This document shows positions 37,201 to 52,200 of a stretch of 64,000 nt of DNA, piece by piece; the first letter of the stretch is position 1; every line of letters begins with the position of its first letter. Location: positions 8,652,229 through 8,716,228 of the forward strand of contig OW203988.1 of the NCBI GenBank assembly GCA_934047225.1. Direction: 5' to 3'. This DNA is from Ypsolopha sequella (lineage: Eukaryota; Arthropoda; Insecta; Lepidoptera; Ypsolophidae). Made by a program: the position numbers and the translations under genes. The notes beneath the pieces are model-generated. The model saw only the letters and a program-made list of their open reading frames with translations. It was not told the DNA's origin and ran no database searches.

Positions 37201-40200
37201 TGCATCCTTGCTTGTTACCAACCATTTGTTACTAAGCGATATGAGTCCTGCTGCACAAAAGTCAAGTTGTCCCTTTAATTATTATAATATTTCAGAAGAA
37301 TTTAGATTAAAATTGCTTTCGTTAGCCTCAATCCTACCTGATCTGATTCTAGCTCATAAAAAAGAAAATATATAGGATTTGTTAATTACCATCCTACTTG
37401 CGCTGGTGGGTCCATAATTGACTGGTTTTTATCTAGAACCACCTCTACATTATCAGCTGCCGTTCCTATTCCGAGTGGTCGAGCACGCGTTGACTGGACG
37501 CACTCGGCTGGCGTTCAATGGACACTAATTACGGTGGACGAGACGAGCCGCGTTTCTCCATTACATTACACGTCTCGGGCTCTTTACTTTGTATGCACTA
37601 CGGAAAACCTCGTGGGAAAAGAATGTCAAACAGCCTCTCTCGAACTAGACAATACCTTTCAATACGCTTCGAACAATAAAGCTTCGTTACCTGGCTCTGG
37701 TTCTATTATTACCTATCTGTAATGCCTAATATCGGTATCGGTAGTAACAGCGAGCGTGTCGAATGGCTCCAAACCGATTCGTTTAAAATTCATTTCGAAA
37801 CTCGTGTGCAGCAGAACGGAAGAGTATAGTGTTGTCGCGGGCCGACTGATGTAATTTACGTGTAACTCGGACTCTCGCGCCCGTGGCAATTTGACGGAAT
37901 GGCCGGGGTCTGCCAGCGATGACGTCTCATCATCTCGCGTTCATGTCTAACACAATTAACTCCCATTGACTGGTAGAACTGGTCTCCCCCTGCTTCCCGC
38001 ATACCATTGTTTACATTGTTATCTGTATTACTTAGACTTCACTTGCCGCGTCGAGTGCCGTTCAACTTTACACCGATAAAATTTCCACGGGCTTATTACA
38101 TTTAACCCGAAATGTGGATAGATGAGAGAGGTTAGATTTTTTATTGAGTATTTCCGAGTACTTGATAAGATAACTTTTGGGTCTAACGTGGTGTGGTCTT
38201 CGTCACAGATAGTACTGATAGTGATTTACACACACGGAACTAAGCTTTTGAGCGGGTTGTGGTTACGACAGTGGGGATACGGATTATGTTTCATAAAGAT
38301 ATTGGTTACTGAGTCAAGTTAAACAGTGTCATTGCTGTTTCACATCTGTTACAAAATGACTTTGTTCGGTTATCTATTTATGGGTACATTCTCCATATCT
38401 CTATCTAAGGTCAGAGAAAGAAAAATAGTTGATCCGTTTAGTTGGTCCGAGTAGAAGACGGGTTGGCTATCATATGCGTGCTGTAGAAGTTGCTCTGTTT
38501 TAATTATTATCGCACGTATCAATACATACGCAACGAGGATTCTGTTTATCGATGCTCAGTTTATGAACTATGAACTTGCCAACTTATAATTATTCCACTC
38601 GCGTTTTAAAACCGACCTTATTCCTTTTTACTAAGATTTCAAATATGTAAGAACTACCAAAGTAAGCAGGTCTTTTACAAAGGTTATCGGCCGATGGCGC
38701 CCCAGGAACATCCACGATGCAGGTGGCGTTGTTCGTGCTCCGTGACCAGAATTCAATGACTGTGACCTGTTTAAAAACTGCTATTTAGCTCAGCACCGCT
38801 GAGAAACGTATATGAGTCAGTCCTGGGAATGAACTTGAAAACATTAACATTCAAATTACCTTTTTTTTATAAATCGCCCGACTAGTGTGGTAAATTCGGT
38901 TACACGTAAAACGCCACGAAAATTTTCATCGGTTTTTTGAGTCGTACGTCGTAACTGAAGGAGCTTAAATCACTTTAATTCAGTGGAGTAATTGAGTTCG
39001 GGTAATGAATTCATCTACAGTTCATTAGAATTGGTTTCTTATAAAGTTTTTTTTAGGGAACAATTCTTTTTATTGCCGTTTTCTATTGCAGCGCATATGC
39101 AGTGCTGATGAACGTCAAACATGTTGTGTTCGTAGGCGAAACTTGGTATAACATTTTATATTTATTAATTAATAACCATATAAAGCACACCCCACGTGCC
39201 CAATTTCATAGTGCTAAAATAAATAATAGTTACCTTAATTTTTTATACTAAGTTTCACCTACAAAAATGACACGTTTAACGTTCAGCAGAACTGCATACG
39301 CGCTGCATAGAATACGGTAACTGGGCCGTTGTATTTTATGTTTCGACAAGGAATTTTAACCAGATAATCTGTTTTAAATGTATGGTGCATTTAAATTTAC
39401 TAATGATTTTGTAAATAATTAAGTGTATTGTATGTGGGACAGTAAACATAGCCCAGCCCAGTTACGTTAGGGGTCTCGATAAGAAAGACACGAGTAGGTA
39501 CTTTACACGAATAAAATCCAATTTGAAAATCAACGCTGATGCGGAAGTTATTTTATTACACCATTAGTCATATGATTTTTAATTGTTTGTAAAATATCCG
39601 GGTTGGTCTAAAATTGGTACGGTTAGCAGCGGTCATTCATTCCGCGGTATCTGTTGTATGGACGTGTCCTTGGAGCTTCTTCTGAACATCCATGGACCGT
39701 GTCGATTGTGATGTCACGTGCTCGCCACGAAATACTCGCGAGCAATAAACTAAACGACACTTAAATTGCCTTATCGACGATCTCTTGACGACACAAACAA
39801 AGACATTATTCGCCCTCTATTTCTTAATTCTGTTAACTTTAATTGTCCATTTGATGTAATCTTTCGATCTTCACGTGTTGTTTGTCACTTTAGCATCTCC
39901 TAGTGAAAATGCGTGTTTTGTCTGGTACTACATATTTGACATGACATGGTATTAAGTTGGACGTCACAGTTCTTTGTCCATTCTATTCAAATATTCCCCG
40001 CGAAGGGAGTCGCGTCCTTCCCCATTTGCTCGGCGCTCTCAGGTAAATGGGGACAGCCGGCTACCTGTCTGTTACTTGTTCTATGTTCCCTTCTATTTCA
40101 TAATGTTATTCGTTATTGCTATCAACCGTTTTAGTTTTGACTTCTGTATTATCATTACCCACAGTTTCTAGCTCAAGCTTACAAGAAAGGAGACAGAATA

Positions 40201-43200
40201 AAAAAGAACGGGCATGACTGTGCACAAGGCTTTTGTTCCCTGCGCATACCCATATGTATGCCTGTCCAACGGCATTCCTCACGTCGTCGTCGATACTAGT
40301 TATGCACGCTTCGAATCTTTTCTTAATCCCAATATTTTGTAAAACAACTCACCTTTTTAAATCTAACAGTTCTTTTCGAACGGCTCCGGTTTTCCAAACT
40401 TTATGTTCACACGTTTAGTTTCTAACACAACATCACAACTCTAGAATATTGATTGCACGTTTTCATACCGGGTTTAAGTCATCGTATTATTGTTTTGTAG
40501 TAACGCTAGAACAGTTCTACTAAAGTGAAACAGATTTGAGTAAAACGAGTAGCAAAATGATGACGGGCGGCATACACCAGCCCCGCGCGGGTCGAGCACA
40601 CAAACTGGAACTAGTCTGGAAGTGGAAAGTAAGTGCAGCCGGTCGGCCTCTTGCTCTTGCGCAGCGCGTGGATCACTACCGAACTCTGCCGGTGACGACG
40701 TCTATCTCTCCCGCTCTAACACACGAGTTCGCCACATGCCTCTGTAGGCCGTCTCTTTTCTGAAGTTCGAGCGAATGCACAGTAGTCAGTAGTGAGAATC
40801 CACATCCACTGGTGCTTTGAAGTTTGAGAAGAACGAGTTCCGTCGTGCGGCTCTTGGCTTGATCCGTCTCGCTTTACCATTTCACCGCGGAGTCAGAACT
40901 TTATTAAAAATGTTATATGGCAATTTTTATGTAAGATTTATTCAAACTAGTGTAAGCTTCACTAAAAGGCAATTGATCGCTCGCAGCTATTGATTAAAGT
41001 TACCTACTTATAATTCATAATGTTTGTCCGCGTAACTTAGTCGTGATTTGTTATTTAATTATAATTATTGTTTAATTATGCTTGTTAACATTAGTCATAA
41101 TGTTATTCACTAATCAGAAATTTAGCATGTATAGTACAGTGAAGACCACATCAAGCTATACACTTGCAGTACGATATTAGCCCCTACCGAGAAGAATATA
41201 AGATAGGTACAAAGTCCAATGTGTCTTACTTGTTGCGGTCTCCACTGTACAATAAGATTAGCAGCGACCGTCACATTTTGTAGTAGCGCTTGCAGTTCTA
41301 GTATGTTGTGTCAGAACCACATATTGGTGTAAACGTCTTAATTCTGGTCTCAGTCGCCGGCTGACCGTGTGTCATTGGATCGGCATTTGGCGGATCGGAT
41401 CTGTCCGATCTACCTGTTTAGGTCGAGACGCTCATTCATTATAACTTGTTGGACGCCGCACAGAGGTGAAAAATCCCAAAAAGCTGGCCAAAACCTATTT
41501 TTTTCAAATTTGTCATAGTTTGGGTGAAAGATTGTTCCTGGTCCAATTATAGGGATAGAGGGATTGTGTGGGAAGAGGAAAATACCAAATATCCTTCTAC
41601 CTCTGCTAAAATGGGTCAAAAATGAGCTGGAGTGGTTAGCTTTTGGGTAACAATTCATATGGATCTAAAAATATACCTAATAGTGTTAAAAAATAACTAT
41701 CCCCTCCTTTCTCTTACACTAACTGCCTTCCCCCTTAATTTCATACAGATAAATAATATACAAAAATGAAATGCAAGTCTTTCATAATCAAAAAATATAT
41801 ATAATTATGTTTAGTTCATTATACAGTGTCAATTTCAGGATAAATTTAACACACTTTGAAACAAAGGTAGAAAAGTTTTCTTAGATCACTTATAAAAGGG
41901 TCAGATGACACCATTAGTCTTTGATACGCGTTTACCATACACTGCTTTCGAAAAAAAATTTGGAAAATTGCTCCCTGTATTTTCTCACATCTTTGTTTCT
42001 GCTCTCTTGAGCAATAGCTACTTCCGAAGTTTCAATTATGCTTAAGCCATAGAACAGTATTTTGTGGAACGTCGTAGGCATATTAAACCATGGATAATGG
42101 AACACAAAAGTACATGCTGTTTTCAAGCAGAAAATCTTAAATTTGGCAGCATTTATTTTATATCCACTTGCCTTGAACTTCAAAATTGAATGAAGTTGAT
42201 TTAAGAGATTCAGGCTGATACTAGATATTTCAGTTACTTCCTCTGCATGCTGAAACATATTTCAAGCCGTGTTTCCATCTGTAGACACCCCTCCACCCTG
42301 CCTTGGTTTGTCTATATTATGTAGACCAAGTTTTTCCCAAAAATCTTTGAGCGATCACTGGTTTCTTCAAACTTCTTGGAAGGTCAGCCACCTCCTTGGT
42401 TGTGGGCTGAATGCACAACAGGGAAAGTAACATAGGCATTGAACCAATTTTTGTTTTTGTTGGCGCACCCTGTAAAATTGTCATGTGCTTGTTGGAGTTT
42501 GGTGTTGTAATCCGACACTAATCTTGTTAACAACCACTTGGTTTCGTGTGAAAAATCGGTAACACGTAGAGACTTTTTTCATCTTTTCTTGCAAGTATGT
42601 CCGTTTTTCGTGATGCTATCGAGAAGCATACTCCCTATAATAGCTGACAAGAGTGTATCTGCTAAAACAGGCTTCTTCGTTAGTTGATCCTAAAACAATT
42701 AAAAAACAAAAATTAGCAAACATGACTAATAAAATAAAATTTTTGTTAAGGCGACGGTTTCGGACGGGAAAATTTTCAGTGGTTTTAGCAAGACTAATGA
42801 TTACTTTTTGTAACAATGTTAACATTAAAGCCGGATGTGCCAGGAAATTCAACTTTATCATTTCATGAAAATTACTAAGCAGAAAAAAATCATTTTCACG
42901 TCGTTTTAGTGGCATTAATGTTTAAAAAAAAGTCATTGAGTATCTAAAATAAATAATAAAAAATAGGTAATTACCTTCTGGAGTAGAATCCATCGCAAAA
43001 ACACAAACTTTCACTAAAACTTCCGAGTAAGAAATTAATAAACGCAAGACTTAAAATTGTCGTAAACACATCCAATTTTGAACAAGTTCAACTTTGGACT
43101 GATGTAAAAATGACAACCCGTTTTTCAGGTAGCCCTAATTGCTGTGAACCTTTTCATTGTTTATTCAGGTAGTAATTTAAATTATTTTGGACGTGTTCCG

Positions 43201-46200
43201 AGAATTTTTACGTTTTTAGGTTTCGACCAGCTTTTATGGATTTTTCACCTTCGTGCGCCGGTGAGGTCTCAAGAGTATACTTACATCAAAATATATCGCC
43301 AATATGTTGTACGCAAATGACTCAGATCCTACTCATGGTGCAGAGTTTACCAGGAATTTGGAGCCTTCGAGATTTTTTTTTTTTTTTTTGCGAAGAATCT
43401 ATAAAAAGTTATTCAAGGTCTTGAAGCGTTTGAAAAAAAGTACAAGTAGGATCTGATAGGCTAGAATTAGTATCCAACCATCCATCAGCCTATTTCGTCC
43501 ACTGCTGGACATAAGCCTTTCCAGGACTTTGCCACTCCCGGCGGTCATCCTGGAAGAATTGCCCATACTCACACACGCTGGGCAGGCGGGTTGGCGAGTG
43601 CGGTGCCGGGACCCTCGCACCAGTGACGCCGCTGCCCGTCACCAGTCTGTTCCATATAAGGCCCGGCTATTAGGGATGGATATACCGCCATCCATCGGTC
43701 CCAGGCATGGTGGGCCTCCTGGTTTTTTGCCTGTGAGATGTCCTCTTACTCTCTCCCGAATTACTTAGAGGTCTCCAAGTAAGATGGTGGCACCTTAACA
43801 GTCGAGCCCGGCATCAGCTCTACCACCGAATTAGTAGAATAAGTAAAATTAGTAATACAACTGTTGAGCGAAGAATGCTAATATTAAAACTAAAACTAAA
43901 TAGTATGTTCATTTGAAACTCGCATTGCTTTAACAATATTTTGCAACTTATATAAAGCAGAAATTGGCAATTCTTTTAGTGTTTTAGGACCAGAGTTCGT
44001 TGTGCCTAGGAAATTCGCGAAACTGGATGTACCGGTTCCAGCATCGCGACACAGATCGTTCGAAAAATGCTTATCTTCATTTTTTGTTACTTCGAGTTTT
44101 TTGTGTTCTGGTATTATAGTTATTTTTTCAGTGTAATGATATTTCTAGACGTTGCGCTCAGGGACCTTAAGGGCCTTACTATTGCCAAATGGGTACTTTC
44201 TAAAGCCTACTCCTCGTTTATGGCCAAACCAAAAATAATGAAAAAATGTATTATGAATAATCAACTCTTAGACAACATATGCAACAGTTTTTTTTTCATA
44301 CCACCAAAACTTCTACATGATATTTTTTTTTTACTGAATGGTGTTTTTTGACCTCAAATTCCCTACTGCTCCTGAGTGGCTTGGCCGATTGAATTCATCT
44401 ATGCTTTGATAAATAGATAAACTTTATAGCTATAAACGTAACATAAGATTATTCAATCGAGTAATCACGTCCAAGTGAAAAGTATAATTTTCCCCTATTT
44501 CGCTCTATCAAGGACGCAGCGAGCGTCGTAACAGCCACTATGCATTGCGCGCTGATATGAACGTTATTTCAATGTCGTTTCCGTTGATATTTGTAGTGAC
44601 AAATATCGAGCTGCTAATTTGGCGATGGTAATCACCTTAACCCGTATAATTCATTCGAGCCACGATCTTGCCGCTATAGTTTAAGCTGTAATGGCTTAGT
44701 AATGAGAACATAACAGATTAAGGTTAACAAAATTTCCAAGTTTTGAATATCGTTGCCGAAGAAGATCTTTACTTTTGTGATTTTAACGTGGGAAAGCAAT
44801 TCTATTTAACAAAACACGTGGATTTAATACATAAATAATATAATAGTCTATAAATTACCATGATGATTCATGTAGTTAAAACTGACTAATGATTTATTTA
44901 TACATACAATTTATATTTATAAATAACATCTAAGCAAATTTTGTTAGACTCGTCAGTCATCCATCACCAATTCACCACCTTTCCGAATTATCTTTCTTTA
45001 CCACAAAACAATATTTTTCCCGTATTCAGTTAAGAAAACCCGCGAGCTCCTCTTGATATTAGGGCGATACCAAAAAAAAATGGGGTTTTTTCGAATCCAT
45101 TTACTTCACTAAAACGTCATCTACGTATTTCATTTTTGGGTAAATGTTTATTGAGTATTTGATTAAGATTCTCACTGAAGGAAAACGCGATTGGATGAAA
45201 TTTTCTCGATTAATTAGAATAACTATTGAGTGAATTTTGAATTTAAGTGTTCTGTTTCGATTAATTAGAAAAAGGCGGGTTTTCACAATCCAACTGCGAA
45301 ACCGCTCTTAAGGTGACAACAAGTCACCAAGCAGCTCCAGCTCGACATGAAACTCAGTTACCTACAATGTTATCTTCACCTTCCTTCTCATTTGAATAGC
45401 TCTTAGTAGCTGATGATAAGGCTTAGTTTCAGTTGTGATGGCTGAACAGTGTTGTTTGCAGGTGCGTAACTGGTTTGGCGACCTTTCTTTGGTTGCAGAG
45501 CTCTGTTTGCATAATAAACTAGCCGAATTAGTGAAGCGTCACGTTTGCCTGTCTCACGATATTTGTCGTTATTGTATTGTATTGCAAATATTTGACTTCA
45601 ATTATTAGCTTCAGATTGATGTCTTAGTTTTGCGTTGTCAACGATGATTCACAATTTTGTTACTGGGATTTCTTCTTATTCGTTTTCTCAAAAACGTTTT
45701 CATTCAGCAACTGTACCACGTAATTGTACTGAGAAGAGTAAAAGTACCGGCTAAACCCAATTTTATGACAAACTAGTTTGGCCTGGGCCTAAGTAGGTTT
45801 GGGTTGTCATAAAAAAATGAACACGAAGTTTATGTATGGTGGTCGCACCACTACTGCGACTCGCCTCGCCATTCCTAACCTTCTAACCTAACCTACCGGC
45901 TCTCTTCTGCCCCGTAGAACTTCCGAAAACCTAGTTTGTCCTAAAATCGGGTTATCAATAAATTTATTCACAACATAGAATAAGCCTTTTTTTTCTTTTT
46001 AGTAACTGCATTGTAGAATTATGTATGTACAACGCTGTCTGTCTTTCTTTAAAGTTGCAATGTGCGAAATTTACCAAAGGAATTCGAGTTTTCTCGTCGA
46101 CGATGACGCCGACGTATTAGTTATTACGAAATCCATGATTGTAATGTTAATTTGAACTGAGTTTTAATGTTATTGATTTAAAGTTGAATCTACTTTGAAT

Positions 46201-49200
46201 TCAAAGCTGATTGTTGAATCCTATCTGTGTTAGCATTTGAATTCTTATTTGTAGCCTGTTAAAGTTTACTTCTTCAATTGGTTGAAGATGTTTGCAAGCG
46301 AAGTTTATAGGTAGATTGATTGAAAGCTCAGATCTCAACTATATTACGTGACCGATTACCCACTCATCTAATTTGGCTTTTAAAATAGTTTGTCTTAAAA
46401 GCATTGTTATTGCTTTGCAAATCGTTTGCAATCTTCTACGCTTGCCTCTCAACGATTATTGAAATTTGGAGAATCGATCGGTTTAAGGCCCTTAATATCG
46501 CCAAATGGGTACTTTCTAAAGCCTACTCCTATTTTATGGCCAAACCAAAAATATTGAAAAAATGTATTATGAATTATCAACTCTAGGACAACATATGCAA
46601 CATTTTTCTTTTTCGTACCACCAAAACTTCTATTTGAAAAATTGTTTCAACTGAATGGTGTTTTTTGGCTTGAATTTCCTACTGCTCCTAAGCGGCTAAG
46701 GTGATTTAATTCATTTATGCTTTGATAAATAGATAAACTTGATAGCTATAAATATAACATATATTTATTCAATCGAACAATGACGCCCATGTGAAAAGTA
46801 TTATTTTCTCCTATTTTGCCCTTTCAAGGACGCAGCGAGCGTCGTAACAGCCACCACGCATTGTGCACTGATTTTAACGTTATTTCAATGTCGTTTCCGT
46901 CGATATTCATACAGACAAACATCGAGCTGCTAATTTGGCGACGGTAATCGCCTTAATTTCAAGATCGTTTGTTTTTTCCCGTGTTTCTCAGCCCTTTTTG
47001 TGTCTGACTTGATCTACGATTTGTATTAGCGTTTGGGTGGGAGCAGTTTATTTAATTTACTTACTTATATTTATCTTATTATTTGCTTTACATTTATATT
47101 ATTTTACGTACATATCTACTAAGTGTATCAACTTTTCTATTGCATCTCAAGTTTTCAAATGGTCTGTGATATTACAGGCCTGACAGAAAAACAGCGCGTT
47201 GTGGTTTTTTATCGTAATGCTTATGCTGAGTCAGACCTTTTCAGGTTCAGAAATTTTAGTTGATTGCAAATGTGTTATTTTTATAAAACATTTGTATTTG
47301 TATTTTCATTTATATGTATTATTATCATTGTGTTTTTCTTTTCGTTTCTCATTCTCTTTTTCTTATGTTGTGTTGTGTCTGCTTACTGATTTACTTGTTG
47401 CAGCGAATAAATAGCATCTTATTCTTATCAAAATTTACATGTTTGACACGGAAAAGCACTTTGACAGCTTGGTACGTATCCGGTATACTTTGTTGAATAT
47501 TTGCACAGTGATTCATAAAATTCTCACGAAGTTCCTATTTAACTTGAAACGAATACATGCGGATATTTTTTTTTACTTGGAACGCTGTTTCGACAATGTC
47601 CTGCGAATTTTAATGTCCTCACTCACTGTCTTTAATAATAATTTGGCATTCAATGCTTCTTCCTATTTAAGTCAATTGTCTAACAAAAGCAAGTATTCGG
47701 GTCGTAAAATCTTGTTAAGATGCTGATTGTGATGATATAACATGTCTCAATCAAGTTAGATATGTACAAGATTTACGAGCTGGGATAAGATCATAAAAGA
47801 CTAAACTGCTATTGGTAAAGCGTCTGGTCAACTATCTATTTGGTATCTATGTACATATCTGTACTCATTAGTGAGTAAAGTTTTGTCCATACAAGGGAAC
47901 ATTGTTTAAAAATATTCCTTGGGCCTTTCTTAATTGAACCTGCAACTTTTACTTTTACTCTCGTAAAAATTGCTGAACGGATTTGGATGGGGTTTTCACT
48001 GTTGTGTATCTAAACTGTTGTGTAGTGTGTCTATTTATGACATATAATTGAAGTACTTTTTACCCACTAGATGGCGCTACGTGTATCTATACGTCACGAT
48101 ACCACAAGTGTTGATTGGTCCATAGGACCCTTAACTAGATGATGCTATGCACTGAGTCACGTATTGGGAGGTCCACGCGGGCGAAGTCGTTGGCAAAAGC
48201 TATACTACATATTTAAATAAAATGGATCTCAGGTATTTCATTCTTTGAGAAGTATCATCAATAATATCAGGTATATATTAATAAATATCGATGGTCGACA
48301 TACCTCACTCTCATTTGCCGAAGCCTTCGCCTGATTTCTCATGACGTGAATATAACATGGTCGTCAACCTTTCACGAAATGAGTGAATCACTCCTGCCTC
48401 AAACCGCAACATATTGAAGGTAAAGAGTTGCACGACGACGACGGTTTAGAAACTGCCGCAATAATTGCGCAAAACGCTCTTTCAAGTTTACCTTACTTAC
48501 CTGAAGTGGAGTAAAATTTGCTATTTCTCAATGGTATTTCTAAAAAACGGTTATGGGTACACCATCGCATATTTATAAATGGATAATAATAGGTTGACCA
48601 TCTAAAAAATACTAGATGAGCAGCTAAATTACTAAGTTAGCATCAACTAGGTTAGGTTAGGTTTCAACATACATACATTTTTGATTTTCGTATTTTTTGA
48701 CGTTCAGTTAATTACAACCCTTTATAAATGATAACGAAAATCATCAGCATGTTACCCAGAACAAAAGAAAATACAACAACATAATCCACCGATCACCCTT
48801 AATTAATGATACACACACAGGTGTCCCGTAATGAGTGAATCACTGAATCATGGTGATAACATCCTAAATAAGGATGATAGCTGGTCTCATTTCCTATTTA
48901 AATAACGCAATTCGACCTCTATGAAAATATGACATTTTTGAATTTCTAGAAAATCTCCACATTGTGTCGGTTTTAATGGCACTATTGCAATAAAGTCAAA
49001 ATACACTCCCGGACACCAAAATCGAGCCACCCCGCGTTTTCAGTTTCAATATTGCATAAAAACTTTTTGATCGTTAAAACAATTTTTTTTAGAATGTTTA
49101 CACTGTTGATTGCTGGCACTTGGTGGAACTTGCAGTACACAATGAACAGAAAATCACTTGTAGTTAGAGATCTATTGGATCGGTCCCATACAGAACCTTT

Positions 49201-52200
49201 AAAAAATTTATTAAGCTATGAGCTTCACCACATTTTTTCCTCAAGTAATTCTAAGCATTTCTAGCCCGGGCCACAAAAAAAAAAGCTGCTGGCGGGGGGG
49301 AGGGGGGTACAAAGGAGCCGCTCGCCCACCTTTTTTAAAAAAAATCTATACGTTTCCAGTTGGCTACTATGGCAAGTTTGGTATCATTTTTGTGTAAACT
49401 GAAGGTGTAGAATTCATTTCTGGTATTTACTTTAATCATTTTCATAGCAATTTTTTGAATAAATCATTAAAAAGTGAAAAGTTTCAAATTATTTTTTTTC
49501 TTTGAGAGCTAATAACTTTTGAATAAGAGAAAAAAAACGAAAATATAAAATATTATAGTAAAGCGTATTTTATGCAAATTCTAACAATATGAACTTCAAG
49601 AACCTGGTACTACAAAAAGTGGGTAAAAAAAAAATTTTCCTCGCAGTGGTGGCGACTCGCACTAGGAGGCGATTAACTATCTTACAAATTGGTGTGTATT
49701 ATCAGCGTAAGCAATTATTTTATTATTAATTCCTTTGTAAAAAAGTATCATTGGTAAAAAATACTTGGCTGTAAGCTGAATGGCTGGCTTCCGAGCCACA
49801 CTTGTTTATAAAATGCATACTAATTGATAACCGCTCGCCATCAGAGCAGAGCTTCTGAAAGTACGATAATATAACAATAAAATAAAAGCATTTAACAATA
49901 AAAGTGGGCTTAAAACTTTGTCTTACTCAGGAAACTTAAAAAAAAAATAAGAAATATTATACAACGTGTAACAGAAAGGTGTAACCATATTTGAAGAGCT
50001 TATTCAGTCAATGGTATAGAACAACGTTTACTATGGAACAAAACCTGTATATCGAAAAAAATATTTTACTGTTTCATAAGAAAATGCAATGCCGCTCGGC
50101 CGAAATGTATTGAAGGGCAGATTTTTTTTTGAGATTTCCGGGTTGGCTCCATAGTAAAAGTTGTTCTTTGCTATAATAACTGAATAAGCTCTTCAAATAT
50201 GGTTACATCTTTCTGTTACACGTTGTATATATTTATATATAGACTTACGTGTAATTAATGATTACAGTTTCCGGCCAGATACATAATTCTGTGCACCTTA
50301 ATTTTCTTTTAAATCAGTTGCCACGATTTTTGCATCCTGTCTTGCACCTGCACCGAGTAAGTTCCAAGCACACACTTGCGACATCTGGTAGGTCTGACCA
50401 ATAAGGGGTCCAAATACCTTCTTTTATTCCAACCCTAGGAAGAAGGGCTTGGAAGGTTTTGGGTTGGCACTAAGGCCTGGCCCCAAACATCGACCCCTTG
50501 GTACATTGCGCAAAGTGTGTGCTGGTGAAGAGCGGCCTTCGTTGGAGGAATGTTCTTCAGTTCTCTATCCCTCGCCGTAAATAGATATTTTCTACATTCA
50601 TTAGCAGTAGTACAAGGGCTTGAGCTGAAAAGTCAAATATTGAAAGACTATTCTCACTACTCCCGCTACATAATAGAAGTAAACAACTTTACCTATATAA
50701 TCCTACATCCTTCGGATGGAATTAAATAAAGAGGAGCTTTTTGATCTGATATCTGTCCGATGCCTCCATAGATTTGGCTGAAGGCAAGGAGTTCAACGAA
50801 AAGACTGCAGTTTTGAGTAATCTTAGTCGAGACAGGAAAATGATTGAACCAAGTAACCACGAAGAGGCCGATAATAGAATGTTCTTCACGTTGCTGACGC
50901 TGTCGATCGAGGACATAAAAACATTATGATTCGTACTGTAGATACAGAAGTGGTGGTCGTAGCCATTTCATGTATTCAAAAACTGCCAGAAATAAAAGAG
51001 TTGTGGGTTCACATGGGCACAGGCAAAAACCACACTTATCTTTTATGCCACACTATTGCCAATGCACTCGGTATGTGTTCATCGTGCTCTAATTATTAAT
51101 AACGTGATATAAAATTAATACATACTAACTAAACTACACAATTTCAGGACTAGAAAGAGCTGAAGTACTGCCAATTTTCCATGCCTTGACAGGATGCGAC
51201 ACAGTATCTTCTTTCAATGAGGCAAAAAGACAGCCTTTGACGCCTGGAACGCCTGCCCTGACGCAATATATGGATGGGAAATTGGCAGAAGCTGACAGTT
51301 TTATACAGAAATTTGTTATTACAATGTACGACCGGTAAGTTAAATCTGATTTGATACAAATTCAGATTATGTAGGTACACTGAGAAAACTAGTCATTAGA
51401 AAATAAAGTGAATTCAGCAGAAATAATGATGATTTCACGTAAAGTAGAGAGCATACGGATATCACCAAAAAATACGATGTAACTACTATTGCTGCTGCTA
51501 ACGAAATAATACGATGCACTGTCACTATGGCTTTAGTAGGAAGCAGACAGAATTATGCACTCCGTAACTGTAATATACTATGCTATCCTACCACCGTTAA
51601 TGTGATATCCTCTTACTTCTTCGTACATTTATCTATGCTTTCCTCATATTTTATATGCTTTCTTGATACTGTTCAAGAACTTTCCTCTTATTTCAGTTGC
51701 TTCATATTATTTTGTCCCACTATTTTTCTATCCTTTCATCATATTTTTATGTGCTTTCCTCTCATTTCCTACGATTCTTCCTTCTATTAATCTATGATTT
51801 CCTCATAGTTTTGTATGCTTTCCTCATACTATTTATGTGCTTTCCTCTTATTTCCTATGATTCATCCTACTATTAATCTATGATTTCCTCATAGTTTTGT
51901 ATGCTTTACTCATACTATTTATGTGCTTTCCTCTTATTTCCTATGATTCATCCTACTATTAATCTGTGATTTCCTCATAGTTTTGTATGCTTTCCTCATA
52001 CTATTTATGTGCTTTCCTCTTATATCCTATGATTATTCCTACTATTAATCTATGATTTCCTCATATTTTTGTATGCTTTCCTCATACTATTTATGTGCTT
52101 TCCTCTTATATCCTACGTTTCTTCCTACTATTAATCTATGATTTCCTCATATTTTTGTATGCTTTCCTCATACTATTTATGTGCTTTCCTCTTATTTCCT

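Larger units (their letters stand above)
35488..41400. other. Upstream region of inx3; GC-rich patches, no gene
   Basis: The stretch lies upstream of the inx3 start codon and inside DOCK intron 4. Non-coding leader exons and promoter of inx3 should lie here or beyond. GC- and CpG-rich patches occur at about 36600-36870, 37440-37960 and 40545-40760. Overlapping ORFs in these patches arise from base composition and show no conserved motif. A MITE lies at 39088-39312. Confidence 0.45.
49001..50692 (-). repeat. Left inverted arm of the composite element
   Basis: Reverse complement of 57086-58521. Shared landmarks are tcgagccaccccgc near the outer end, aattctaagcatttctagcc, cgcctcctagtgcgagtcgc (read inverted) and the CXC exon. 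The inversion stops abruptly at 50692, inside what is intron sequence in the right arm. It contains a 268-bp TA-flanked MITE that the right arm lacks. Confidence 0.9.

Noticed and set aside
47199..47726. Overlapping ORFs of 60-95 codons
   Set aside because: They are T-rich and rich in Phe/Leu/Ser from composition, without motif or splice support.
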